From Myrica gale (lineage: Eukaryota > Streptophyta > Magnoliopsida > Fagales > Myricaceae): 64,000 nt of DNA. Every line of letters starts with the position of its first letter. Within the stretch, counting starts at the first letter, position 1. Under the pieces are notes generated by a model, which was not told the origin of the DNA, ran no database searches, and worked only from the letters and a program-made list of their open reading frames with translations. The translations under genes and the position numbers were made by a program. The stretch lies in NCBI GenBank assembly GCA_963930655.1, contig OZ005612.1, positions 13,521,001 to 13,585,000 on the forward strand, read 5' to 3'. This document shows positions 47,359 through 57,700 of this stretch, in pieces.

Positions 47359-48121
47359 GGGAAATGCTAGGCATCCCGCTCCCGTCCCGCCCGCGTTCCG
47401 CTGGCTGACGTGGAGCGGGGCCCAGCACTTCTCCTGTGCACCGGCCGGTTCAGATTTCGTTTTAGTTTTAGACCGGGTCAAATTAAAATTTTCGTCCCTC
47501 TTGCGATGAAGCTGAAACTCCTACCCTCTCTCCTCATTTGAAAGTCTCATTCGTTCTCACAACAGCGCTCTCACTTGCTCAACTCCAAAAAGACGGTATC
47601 TGCCCTCTCAAAGAAGAAGAAGAGGAAGCATAGAAATGGGCTTATTGATGCCATAGGGAACATCCCCTTGATTCGCATCAACAACCTCTCTGAAGCCACT
47701 GGTTGCGAAGTATGCAAAAAGCAATCAAATTTTCAAGTTTCCTTTGATTTTATCATCCGCCTTTTCTTTAGTTATAGTTCTATTGTATGTTTTTAGTAAT
47801 TCGGTCTCGTTCAGGTTTAATTTGAAACAAGATTATATGCGCACACTACAAACTTAGAAAAAAATTAGCTTTCTTTCTTGTTTTGGGTGATTTGTTTGCG
47901 GGTTGTTCAGATTCTTGGGAAGTGCGAGTTTTTGAATCCAGGAGGGAGCGTGAAAGGTAGAGTTGCAGTGCAAATCATTGAAGAGGTAAAGTAGTACTGC
48001 TTTTAAATGTTTTATTGATTATTTTCGTTTGTAGGAGAAGTTTATGGAAAAGAAAATGGCAGATGAATATTCGGGATATATGTTTCTCTGTTTGGGTTTT
48101 TAAGAAACTGGAATCGTTGTC
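47359..48121 (+). repeat. Left inverted arm of MULE-2
   Basis: It pairs with 51482-52241 through the GC-rich terminus, the exon 1 region, the whole first intron, exon 2 and about 135 bases beyond it, with small indels (for example an extra GATGAA near 47506) and scattered substitutions. Arms this long are unusual unless a captured segment was taken into, or copied by conversion between, the terminal repeats. Confidence 0.92.
47569..47985 (+). pseudogene. Cysteine-synthase-like gene fragment, exons 1-2 (left arm)
   Basis: Exon 1 ends NGLIDAIGNIPLIRINNLSE-ATGCE before a GTATGC donor at 47710. Exon 2 (47911-47985) reads ILGKCEFLNPGGSVKGRVAV and ends before GTAAAG. This is the N-terminal part of plant PLP-dependent beta-substituting enzymes of the cysteine synthase family. 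In that family the lysine of SVKDR binds pyridoxal phosphate. Here the following Asp is Gly (codon 47956-47958), while the copy in the right arm still has Asp. Introns are retained, so genomic DNA was captured. Later exons are at 48178-48742. Confidence 0.85.
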
Positions 48122-48177
48122 AACTGAGTTTAAAATAAGTGGTTGGCGCAGTTGAGAATTTTCTGTTGAAATAAAAG

Positions 48178-48742
48178 GCACAGATATAGAGGCTGTTGAA
48201 ATGTCTAGGTCAGTTGATACTCTTGTTTCTTCGATCCGAAATTGTTTTGCTGAGTGGTCAAGAAATGGAAGTAGCGGGAGCAAAATGGTGCAGTTCTAAT
48301 ATTTGAAGGCGTTTCCTGATTCTACCATCTTTTGCACTACCCTTCTCTTTTTGGATTGCATTTTGTCAGATGATGAACATAATATCACCGTCTTCAATCC
48401 ATTCATTTACCTACGACGCAAAATTATACCTTTGTGTATTCGTTCTTTTATCTATTCACTTGGCTACAACCAACAACTAGTCTTTGTGTTCATGCTATGT
48501 TTGCGTGGATTTGTATCAGGTTTCTTTTGAAGAATGATGGACTCTTTCTTGGAAGTTCGTCGGCCATGAATTGTGTTGGACCTGTCAGAGTGGCACAATC
48601 AATTGGCCCTGGTCATACTATTGTGACTATTCTATGCAACAGTGGGATGAGGCATCTGAGTAAGTTTTACAAGGATGAATATCTGTCTCAGCATGGGTTG
48701 ACACCCAAGGCATCAGCACTAGAGTTTTTGGGCATCCAATGA
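48178..48742 (+). pseudogene. Cysteine-synthase-like gene, last two exon pieces
   Basis: A short exon end GTDIEAVEMSR (to 48208) is followed by a GT donor and an intron-like gap. The final exon starts at 48520 and reads FLLKNDGLFLGSSSAMNCVG, IVTILCNSGMRHLSKFYKDE and ends ALEFLGIQ with TGA at 48740-48742. These are the C-terminal pieces of the same gene whose first exons lie in the arm. All middle exons, including most of the PLP-binding core, are missing. Confidence 0.85.
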
Positions 48743-49335
48743 GCTAGTGCGACCTGCAGTTTGACTTTGATGTTTCTCATTCGTTCCATCCAATTTTTGA
48801 GCAGCCCTATCAACATCTAATTTAGTGCCAGACGTGTACTATTTTAGGGTTGGCATTGAATGTCTGTTTTATCTCCCCTGAAGGTGTCATCTGAATATTT
48901 GAAGATAACATCGTGCTGGGCCAGTAAAACTAGAGCAGGCTTAGTCACATTTATGTTAGGATCAGGGCATCTTTTCTTTCATATTGTTCGAGTAAGTAGA
49001 TGCTCTCCTCTGTTTTCTTCCCTTCGTTGTATGATGGGTAGGAGAACAATGGTCTGAACTCTGCTGATAGTTACTGTATCCCACACATAAAAGGAAGTGT
49101 TTCTAGATTGATTATTGTATATTTCTTGTTACCGAAACATGGCAAGCACTTAAAGCTTATTGTACGTTCTCCTTCACAACTATCATCCAATGCTTCTCTT
49201 ATGGTGATGCAATGTATTTGACTGTTGACATGACAACAGAAGTATCTGAACCAGCAGCAAACTATATAGTCTGCTTTAATTTTCGTTGAGATAAGTTCTG
49301 CCTGTGTTTATGAAAGCCTGAACTGAATTTTGCAG

Positions 49336-49705
49336 GTTTTACCCTTTTTCTTGGTTTCATAATTGACCGTATGCATCATTATCTGCAAAAGCTTATGGGA
49401 TTGAGGTGTAGTGTGGGATCTTCCAAAGAGGAAGTTGAAGTGCTTCAGAAAGAAAAGATGCAGCTCAAAGAAAAAGAAGAGAAAACTTACAAGGAGATTA
49501 AGCTGCTGCAAGAAGAAATTGTGACGCTATCAGAGAATTTGAAAAGCTGAAGCTTGAATGTGAAGAAAAAGATAAGCGAGTTGAAACTGCTGAAAGCCAT
49601 GTCGCTGCCCTTCAAAAACAAGCTGCAGATCTACTTCTTGAATATAACCGTCTACTAGAAGACAACCAAAACCTTCAAACTCAAGCTTTAGGATATAGGA
49701 GTTAA
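49336..49705 (+). pseudogene. Captured BAP31-like fragment (ER membrane protein, C-terminal half)
   Basis: After an acceptor-like TTTTGCAG the frame reads GFTLFLGFIIDRMHHYLQKL (last membrane segment and its exit). A long coiled coil follows (EVLQKEKMQLKEKEEKTYKE), and after a one-base deletion near 49540 it continues KLECEEKDKRVETAESHVAA and LLEYNRLLEDNQNLQ, ending at TAA 49703-49705. This matches the C-terminal half of plant BAP29/BAP31 proteins, which act in ER export and quality control. The first membrane segments are absent. Confidence 0.8.
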
Positions 49706-50567
49706 TTTTGAAAGACACCAAATATTCACGTTTTTTGGAGTTAAGTTTAACATGATGTTTTGGGAGTTAATTTTGGTCACAAGTGATGCTGGTGATACAT
49801 CTCTTATTGCGAGGAGAGGGTGTTTGTTTGGCCCTGGCAAGGGAAAAGTGGATGGAGTAGTTTTCTTCTGGTCCAACCTACTGCAAAGTTTTGTAATATT
49901 CTTAATATTTTAGTTAGTCCCACTCGATGTTGTTTTAGTTGGTATCAACTATTCTTCCCTTTCAGTTTTTTGGAGCAGAGAATTTGTAATGTAGTTTTAG
50001 ATTGTTAATGAAATCCTGATCTCGAGCCGGCTGCTATGTGGGCAACTTGTGGGTCCCTTTGAATGCTGAGATCATTGAGTGGTTTTGGTTAAATTTTGCC
50101 GCATAGGCAATAGCATTTGAGTACACCGAGGTTGTCAATACACATGGTTTACTCGAACAGTATCACTAATAGGAATATCAGAACATTTTTTTTTTTGAAT
50201 ATCAGAACAATTTGACAACGGTGACCCGTCACCCTTAGCCATGAAGCCTAGATGGGTGGAGAGCTCAATATCCAGGTAAAGAGAGGGAAATCTCAAACAA
50301 CCAACTCTAAAAAATTTGATCCAAACGACAAACTGAAACTCAAATGTCTTTTAGCAACTGAACCAGTACACAAAGGTCCGATTGGAAATTTATTGTCAGG
50401 GGACATAACCTCAGAAATTCAACCCGAGCAATACTCAGAAGTTCTTATTAGGATTTATTGTCACTAAACACAATTCAGAAGATTCCATCAGATGACAAAT
50501 CTTGCAATAGCTAAAAGGTGAACAAGCACTTGAGCAGCAAGTTGGATATAGCTATCAGACACTCCGC

Positions 50568-50879
50568 TCAATGGGGATTCCACTTCTCAAAGCGAGACTC
50601 AGACCCCTTTGCCATGTTGACAGTTGCTTTGTCACCACCCAGAAGTTCTTGCAGACTTTCTAATTTATTCTCCTTGCCTGGTCCACCAGTCCTCCGATCT
50701 GCTTCCTTCAATTTTTGCTTGAACCGCTGCTTACGACCGGCAGTATTCAGCTCTTGTTGCCTCGATTGTGAAGGGGGTGCTCCGTCCGGTCCTAAGTAGA
50801 TGCTCTCCTCTGTTTTGGCCTGAATAATTGCAACAAAAACAGACTTAAAATACAGGACAACATGCAGAACTGGTCCCAT
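50568..50879 (-). pseudogene. Unassigned captured exon (hydrophilic plant-like protein)
   Basis: The minus strand reads KTEESIYLGPDGAPPSQSRQ, QELNTAGRKQRFKQKLKEA and DRRTGGPGKENKLESL, ending near 50570 with WNPH and a stop. It looks like a real charged, lysine-rich plant protein C-terminus. The sequence just downstream (50230-50560) reads like its 3' untranslated region. I cannot name the family. A 24-bp piece of it (50793-50816) also occurs at 48993-49016. Confidence 0.4.
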
Positions 50880-51179
50880 AATCTAACAGTATCTTTCCTC
50901 GGTATGAGTTTTAGATTCTTGCAACCAACCTTTGGAGGAGGTTTCGAGGCACATTAAATTCATGTCAATGAGCCCTAGCTCAAATGCTACTTTCTTTCAC
51001 TAACATATATAGGATGGATGGCGAGATCATTAGTTCAGTAAAAAATAAATGATATATCCAGATTTCACCTGCTAGAAAACTTTCACACGACACAATCCTA
51101 ACATGCTGCATGCATCATTGTTAGTTGTATTCTTAAGCACCTAACTAGAAATCTCTATTCAAGGCCAAAGTCTACTCAC

Positions 51180-51273
51180 ACGTATGACAAAGAATGCACA
51201 AATCTTGTAGATCGTCTGCTGAGAAGCAAACCTCATCTAATAGAACATGATAATGAGTAGGCCTTGTGGTTCC
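51180..51273 (-). pseudogene. Captured ARGONAUTE (AGO4-clade-like) PIWI exon
   Basis: Between an acceptor-like GGCAG and a GTGAGT donor the minus strand reads [20 protein letters not shown] followed by [12 protein letters not shown]. The block [27 protein letters not shown] is diagnostic of the plant AGO PIWI domain, upstream of the last catalytic histidine. The family normally has Gly where Cys stands here, and Leu where Phe stands in LQDFV. It is one exon of 94 bases with both splice borders, so it was captured from genomic DNA. It is not functional alone. AGO4-type proteins act in RNA-directed DNA methylation, the pathway that silences such elements. Confidence 0.85.
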
Positions 51274-51481
51274 CTGCCACGCAAAAGGGTCATACCCCAA
51301 AATGGGTTCAATACAGATGGAACTCCAGCGACTGCAGCTCCTATAAAGAAGATGAGGTAGAGTAAAGTTGATTGTCTATGTACAAAGGGAAGTAATGTTT
51401 CTGTTGAACAGAGTATAAATCATTGTTTTGGCAATACAGGAGAACCTTCCATATGTCCCGAATATATGGCAACGATTGTTT

Positions 51482-52241
51482 TGGCAACGATTCCAGTTTC
51501 TTAAAGACCCAAACAGACAAACATATATCCCGAATATTCATCTGCCATTTTCTTTTCCATAAACTTCTCCTACAAACGAAAATAATCAATAAAACATTTA
51601 AAAGCAGTACTACTTTACCTCTTCAATGATTTGCACCGCAACTCTATCTTTCACGCTCCCTCCTGGATTCAAAAACTCGCACTTCCCAAGAATCTGAACA
51701 ACCCGCAAACAAATCACCCAAAACAAGAAAGAAAGCTAATTTTTTTCTAAGTCTGTAGTGTGTGCAAATAATCTTGTTTCAAAATTAAACCTGAACGAGA
51801 CCGAACTACTAAAAACATACAATAGAACTATAACTAAAGAAAAGGCGGATGATAAAATCAAAGGAAAATTGAAAATTTGATTGCTTTTTGCATACTTCGC
51901 AACCAGTGGCTTCAAAGAGGCTGTTGATGCGAATCAAGGGGATGTTCCCTATGACATCAATAAGCCCATTTCTATGCTTCCTCTTCTTCTTCTTCTATGG
52001 GAGGGCAGATACCGTCTTTTTGGAGCTGAGCAAGTGAGAGTGTTGTTGTGAGAACGAATGATATTTTCAAATCAGGAGAGAGGGTAGGAGTTTCAGCAAG
52101 AGGGACGGAAATTTTAATTTGACCCGGTCTAAAACTAAAACGAAATCTGAACCAACCGGTGCACAGGAGAAGTGCTGGGCCCCGCTCCACGTCAGCCAGC
52201 GGGACGCGGGAGGGACGGGAGCGGGATGCCTAGCATTTCCC
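51482..52241 (-). repeat. Right inverted arm of MULE-2
   Basis: This is the reverse-complement partner of 47359-48121. It ends GCATTTCCC at 52241 next to the second TTCAGTTAT. Confidence 0.92.
51619..52040 (-). pseudogene. Cysteine-synthase-like gene fragment, exons 1-2 (right arm)
   Basis: Minus-strand exon 1 ends at 51896 and exon 2 is 51619-51693 (75 nt, as in the left arm). Exon 2 reads GGSVKDRVAV, keeping the Asp after the pyridoxal-phosphate lysine that the left arm has lost. Exon 1 carries changes of its own (DVIGN in place of DAIGN, a Ser-to-Pro change before the Lys-rich tract). No downstream exons follow on this side. Confidence 0.83.
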
Positions 52242-52698
52242 TTCAGTTATATGCGGCAAATGCCCTGGATATGATATGGCTTACTCGCAACACAGCAGCT
52301 TTTGGAGGGGGGAAAGTAGGATGTGCTGAGAATAGTATGGAAAATTCAGAAGCAAAGCATGAATCACTTGCAAGCTTGCAGTACTAAGGAAGCGGATAGC
52401 CAACAAAGGTGTGGAAACCACCTCCACCATGGGTAATCAAAATCATTGTAGATGTGGCGATAAGGAAGCACTTCGCGGTGGTAGGGGTGAACTAAAGAGA
52501 GTTGTAATAGATAGAATTGAGGCCTGTGATCCTCTCACTGAAGAAGCAGAGGCAATAAAGCTGGGGGTAGTGATGACAGTTCAACAGGGATACCAGAATA
52601 CCTTGCTGGTGGGTGAGTTAGTAAATGCGGTTGATGTGATCAAGAGCTCCCCTGTAAAGAGAGAACCATTCAAGAGAGGATTCGTACCATATTTATAG
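52242..52698 (+). pseudogene. LINE RNase H fragment
   Basis: The frame reads LYAANALDMIWLTRNTAAFG and later EACDPLTEEAEAIKLGVVMT, QQGYQNTLLVGE. This is the pattern of the RNase H domain (acidic residues in EAEA) at the C-terminus of plant non-LTR retrotransposon ORF2. A frame change lies near 52400-52490. The upstream bases on the other side of MULE-2 (to 47358) continue the same frame, which confirms that MULE-2 inserted here. Confidence 0.6.
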
Positions 52699-53288
52699 AA
52701 AAGCTAGATCAGATCAGGGAATGAAAAATTTTCCATATTAATATGGATGCAAATATGGCGGCACACCATCTTACTCATTGGGCTGCTCTTATTATTTGTA
52801 ATGGGGGCTAACCAGTAATATCAGAGCTTGTAAACGACCTCAAATGCAATGGCGGAGCCAGTAATACTTTCTTGCAGGGCAGGTTAAAAAATAATATTAT
52901 AAAAACATTCTAACAATTTTGAAATTTAATATATGTTCTGACCAGTTATTTTAAAAACATAAAATAGAAGATGTTTGACTAAAAAAAAAATAGCACATTA
53001 TCATCACCTGTTGCTAAATTTATAATTAAAACTGTAATAAAGAAATGCACGTAATCAATAAATATCGACCTCATATGTAATTTATTTCTTACCAATTGTA
53101 ATCAAATTAAACACAGAAACAAATGTTGTGTTTTATAAAGTCATACTAGAGGATAACAAAAACTAAACCATAATTTATAAAGGGTAATAAACACTAAACT
53201 ATAATTTAATATCATAAGAAGATACAAAACATTGATAAGCCGTTTCCCTGTACCTACTCTCACCACTAACTTTTTTTTAAGCATAAAT
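52699..53288. other. AT-rich interval, no gene seen
   Basis: AT-rich with short A tracts (52980-52990). No frame, repeat or RNA gene is supported. Confidence 0.45.
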
Positions 53289-53944
53289 AGTATATGTATT
53301 GATAATATGATCAAGGAGGTTTAAAAACTTCAAGAGACTCTAAATTAGGGCGTACCAGACATTCCGAGAGTCGGCGAGCCAACGTGCATACGGACCAAAA
53401 GGTCTTACAGAAGCTACAAAAGGCAAATAAACCACATACGGCAGAAAATCCACAAATGACAGCAAACTATTATGCCTGTTTTTCTCTAAAGCTTCCACCA
53501 CGTCTAACCTCTTCCCCCATTCTCACTCTTTCTTGTCTAACCCCGGTCTTAACCTATCTCCATCTAACCTCTACCCCCGATCTCTCTCTTTCCAATGATG
53601 GTATTTCCATGGGTCAGGGTTTGGAACCAGTGCAGGAGAGGAAAGAGAGAGATCGGGGGTAGAGGTTAGATGGAGATAGGTTAAGACCGGGGTTAGACAA
53701 GAAAGAGTGAGAATGGGGGAAGAGGTTAGACGTGGTGGAAGCTTTAGAGAAAAACAGGCATAATAGTTTGCTGTCATTTGTGGATTTTCTGCCGTATGTG
53801 GTTTATTTGCCTTTTGTAGCTTCTGTAAGACCTTTTGGTCCGTATGCACGTTGGCTCGCCGACTCTCGGAATGTCTGGTACGCCCTAATTTAGAGTCTCT
53901 TGAAGTTTTTAAACCTCCTTGATCATATTATCAATACATATACT
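53289..53944. repeat. Long inverted repeat: two 305-bp arms, 46-bp loop
   Basis: The arms 53289-53593 and 53640-53944 are complementary without any gap (paired coordinates always sum to 107233). The translated segments I could compare are identical. The arm sequence matches the 5' leader of the local LINE family (compare 47053-47150 on the minus strand). The RNA would form a near-perfect hairpin of about 300 bp, a good Dicer substrate. Confidence 0.92.
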
Positions 53945-54776
53945 CCTCCCCCCCTTCTCTCTTCCCCTCTCTTCCCCTTCCCTCTCCCCTTCTCTGGCTT
54001 TCTCTTGTCTCGGTTTCCTTCCCCTTTTTCTTGGTTTTTTCTCTTGGTGTTGTGATGCTAGATCCCGGCTTTTTGTTTGACCCTTGGAGGCCACGCCATA
54101 GATCATCAACCTCAGCTCCACCGGCCGCTCTTCTCAGCTCCTTTCCGTCGCCAAGGTGCCGCCCGGAGCCGCCGCACGCTCCCACACGCGCCCCACGCGC
54201 CGATCCTCATTTCCGCTGTTTGGGGCTGTTTTCGACGGTTTTCGGCGGCCGCGACCCTTGGACCGTGTCAGAAGCTTTCGGCCGCCCTGATCTGGTCTTG
54301 TCCGGTTCCCTCTGCCGCGCGTGAGCTTCACGCGCCGCCGTGTGCCGCGCGTGTTTCTCACGCGCCGCCGCGTCCTCCGCCGCGGAGTTCCAGCTTCTGT
54401 TTTGATGTCTGTTGTTTTTGTTTCGTTTGTTGTTGCTTTGTGTTGTTGCTGCTCCTGTGGAGTTTTGCTGGCCTTTTGTGGCCTTTCTGCCCTTTTGTGG
54501 GTTTGTTGGTTTTTGTCTAGGTTGCCTATGCTGCATTGTCTTAGCTTTTGTGCTAGTTTATTATTGTGGTTTCGGTAGTGCCGTCTGCCGTTTCCGGCCA
54601 CCCGCTCTCTCTGCCCCGCATGGAGCCTTTGTGGTTTGCGATCCTTTAGGGATCCCGCTAGCCTCTGTTTGCAACCTAGTTGTGTTGTGCTTGGATCTCT
54701 GGTCTTGTGTATCTTGTACTATTGATTCAATGCAATATTAAGCCTCTCGGTATTATTGAGAAAAAAAAAAAAAAAA
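53945..54776 (+). mobile_element. Poly(A)-ended segment, probable retroposed sequence
   Basis: A pyrimidine-rich start (53941-54010) leads into a GC-rich part with CACGCGCCGCCG-type repeats (54300-54390). The segment ends in a T-rich 3' part with TCAATGCAATATTAAG and a 16-base A run (54761-54776). No protein family is recognised; the open frames in several phases follow the GC bias. The tail suggests a retroposed transcript or the 3' end of a non-LTR element. I found no clear target duplication. Confidence 0.4.
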
Positions 54777-54778
54777 GG

Positions 54779-57700
54779 AAACTGAGATTGACCGAATAAC
54801 ACACCAGACCCAGTCTCTCTCATGGGATAATTTACCGTCAAAGCTATAACCAAATGAGGAGCAAGCCAAAATTGCTTCCAGTTTGATTATGATCAGAAGA
54901 TTAGTTGCAAAAAAGCACCAAATAAGCCTTCATTGTTAGAGACGATTCGTAAAGTTTAGAAATTTGCTATAGAGCTCTATATCAAGGTCCTGAATAATAA
55001 CAAATTTCTATTCAGATTCAAAAGAAAGACTGAGAAAGATTATGTTCTCCAATCCGCTCCCTGGAACTTCAAAGGCCATCTAATGATTCTCAACTAATGG
55101 CATTGGGACTCCGGCATTAAGGAAATGGAACTCTCAAAAGCCCAATTCTAGGTCCAACTGCATACTGCCCCTCTCCATTGCCTTTTTATTAAATATTGCC
55201 TTGATTGGTAGGCACATAGGAATATTATTAGAGATTGAGCCTCTTCCATATGGTGCATGTGGCCTGTAAGAAATTTGTCCGAATTAAAGTTGAATTTGAT
55301 GTCTCACTACCACTCAAAACGAGATTTCTGTCTTCCAGTCCCTCTGAAAATACGGCAAAATCTTTCCAAATATGAAAAGCTATCTCATTTTTGCTATCAT
55401 TATGGAAGGATTGACCATTCCATTAATTCCTGTGGTGAGTTAGAATCCTTATCTGAGATTAATTATGGTCCGGAGCAAAGAGCTGATCCATAAGATGTTA
55501 GGAAAATCAATCGTAGTATTTTTTTTCTCTTAATTCGGACCACCAATCCTCAGTAGCCTCCACGAGTTCCCTTCTCCCTGTGAGAAAATGTGGATTTTTA
55601 ACCTTTGCCTATTCCCATAAAGTCTCTCCTCATGGCACCCCCTCACCTGAAAGAAAAAAAAAATGCTCAATTCCGAGAATACTTATGTATATTAACTACA
55701 CACCTAGGACTTCACAATCGGAGCTCTTCCAACTCTATGGTGCGAACTTCGAGCTTTTCACCCATGCAATCTGAGCCCTTCGATGGAGCTGACAGCGCTG
55801 CCACCAAAGAATCACACACCTTTCATTTCGATGCTCTTGTCCTCATGTCCCACAAATGGAGCAAATTCATTTCATTTGCCTATTCCCACAAATGCAGCAA
55901 AGAGCTGACAGAACCAAACCTCACTAAACCCAACTCGAAAAATCGTGAAACTGAATCTTCTCATGGTTACCCACTGCAAATCTGATTCCCTCCTCAAACC
56001 AATACAAAATTTGGGTGCCAAAATCTCTCTATATTTATCTCCCTCGCATTCGGCTACACAATCCAGTCCAACCTCCCACTTTACTATAGAGCAGAAAAAA
56101 TAGCCCACACCCTCAGCAAGTCCGGTCTCACCAGGGGTCTTCATGTCCATTATAGTTAACATTCAGGTGCTGCCACCATCCATTTCATCCCCTCAAGCCC
56201 AAGCCCAACCAGCCCACTACTCTGATGTGGACTTAAAACCCTTCACACTACATGATCCTGTTGCTCACAATCGTTCTGACTTATCCCACATCCTGCAGGA
56301 CTCCTAACCAAATGATTATGCCAACTTCCCTCTTGTTCATTTTCTGCTATAGATACCCCTCCATCTTACCACCCTAGAGCAATGTCCAACCGCCGTTCAG
56401 CTCCAAAATCTCAAACCTCACAAAAATTAGGAACCTCTAAGAGAGCGGGCAAAAGAAAGGCAGATGATGAAGTGGATTCATTCCTTACTTATCCTAAAAA
56501 AAGTGGTCATTAAATACACCCCACCAAAGAAATTGACCCTATCATCTCTAGTCTCCAAGAATCTCAGCATCTGCAGAACATAAATGCAGCCCAACAGAAG
56601 TTGGAACGTAAATAGCCCAACAGAATCTCTACTCTCTCTGAAAAAATAGATCTGATGGCTGAGGAGTCGATATCTGCCCCCTTGCACCATGAAGATCCTA
56701 GCCTGGAATTGTCGAGGAGTAGGTCGACCCTCGGCAATTAATTCTCTGCAAGCTATGATACGGGATCATAATCTCGATTGCCTGTACATTATGGAATCAA
56801 AAGTGTGTGATAATGTTGCTGCTCCTATTTTGCACAGACTAGGTTACTACTGTTATGCTTTTGTTCCTCCTCTAAGTACTAAAGGAGGTCTTGTGCTATC
56901 TTGGAGAGCTTGTTTTTCCCTTTCTGTTGTTTGTGAAAATCGTAATGTTATCCATGTTTTATTCTACCCCTCTGATCTTTGTAATACCTTCCTTTGCTCC
57001 TTCGTGTATGGTCCCCCCTATGCAGCTCTTAAGAAAAAATTTGGGAGGATCTCAACTCTGCTGGCCAATCTTATTCGGAACCTTAGCTACTTGTTGGGTA
57101 TTCTAATGAAATTTATCCTCTAATGAAAAACGGGGTGGAAGATCCATTGTCTCCACATAAAAAACATCTTGCTTTAATTTTTTTTTTCTCCAGAATCAAG
57201 GTCTATCTGATCTTGGGTTTGAAGGGCATATTTCCACTTGGTCCAACGTAAGACAAGGCTTGACCAACATACAAGAGAGAATTGACAGAAGTGTAGCTAA
57301 CAATCTATGGCGGCAGAAGTATCCAAGAGCCTCTCTCAAACATTTGCTTCGATCTTCCTCTGATCACTCTCACATCCTCCTTAACACAGAAGGTCAAGTT
57401 TACTCTCCGGGAAAACCTTTCAGATTTGAGCAGTTGGTTTGAAACCCCTCTTGCTTCTTTGTCATCGCTGAAGCTTGGAATTCTTCTACTCCAAATTTCT
57501 CAAATAACACCATCATCCACAAAATTGAAGCCACCACATCTCTCCGTATATGGAACAAAACTCACTTTGGCTATATCACGGGAATAATCAAGCAAAACTC
57601 AATTGAAATTAGCCAAGTTCAACTTCTTCCTCCAACTCATGCAAATCAGCTCTATGAATTCCATTTGAAAAATCTTTTGGAAGAACAACTTCTGCGAGAG

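Larger units (their letters stand above)
47359..52241. mobile_element. Pack-MULE 2 (Mutator-like, 4883 bp) with fragments of at least three recognisable genes
   Basis: The termini GGGAAATGCTAGGCATCCCG are inverted and continue as arms of about 760 bp (47359-48121 and 51482-52241). A perfect 9-bp target duplication flanks the element. There is no transposase. Contents are a cysteine-synthase-like gene (exons 1-2 in both arms, later exons inside the left half), a BAP31-like fragment (49336-49705), an unassigned exon (50568-50816, minus) and an ARGONAUTE4-like PIWI exon (51180-51273, minus). It is inserted in a LINE RNase H fragment whose frame resumes at 52242. Intervals 48743-49335 and 49706-50230 look like untranslated or filler sequence. 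Confidence 0.92.

Noticed and set aside
47575..48742. Intact host cysteine-synthase-like gene
   Set aside because: The middle exons are missing and the first exons are repeated in the opposite arm of a MULE with a 9-bp target duplication, so this is captured debris.
54031..54741. Several overlapping frames on both strands in the GC-rich segment
   Set aside because: Openness follows base composition; no motif or family.
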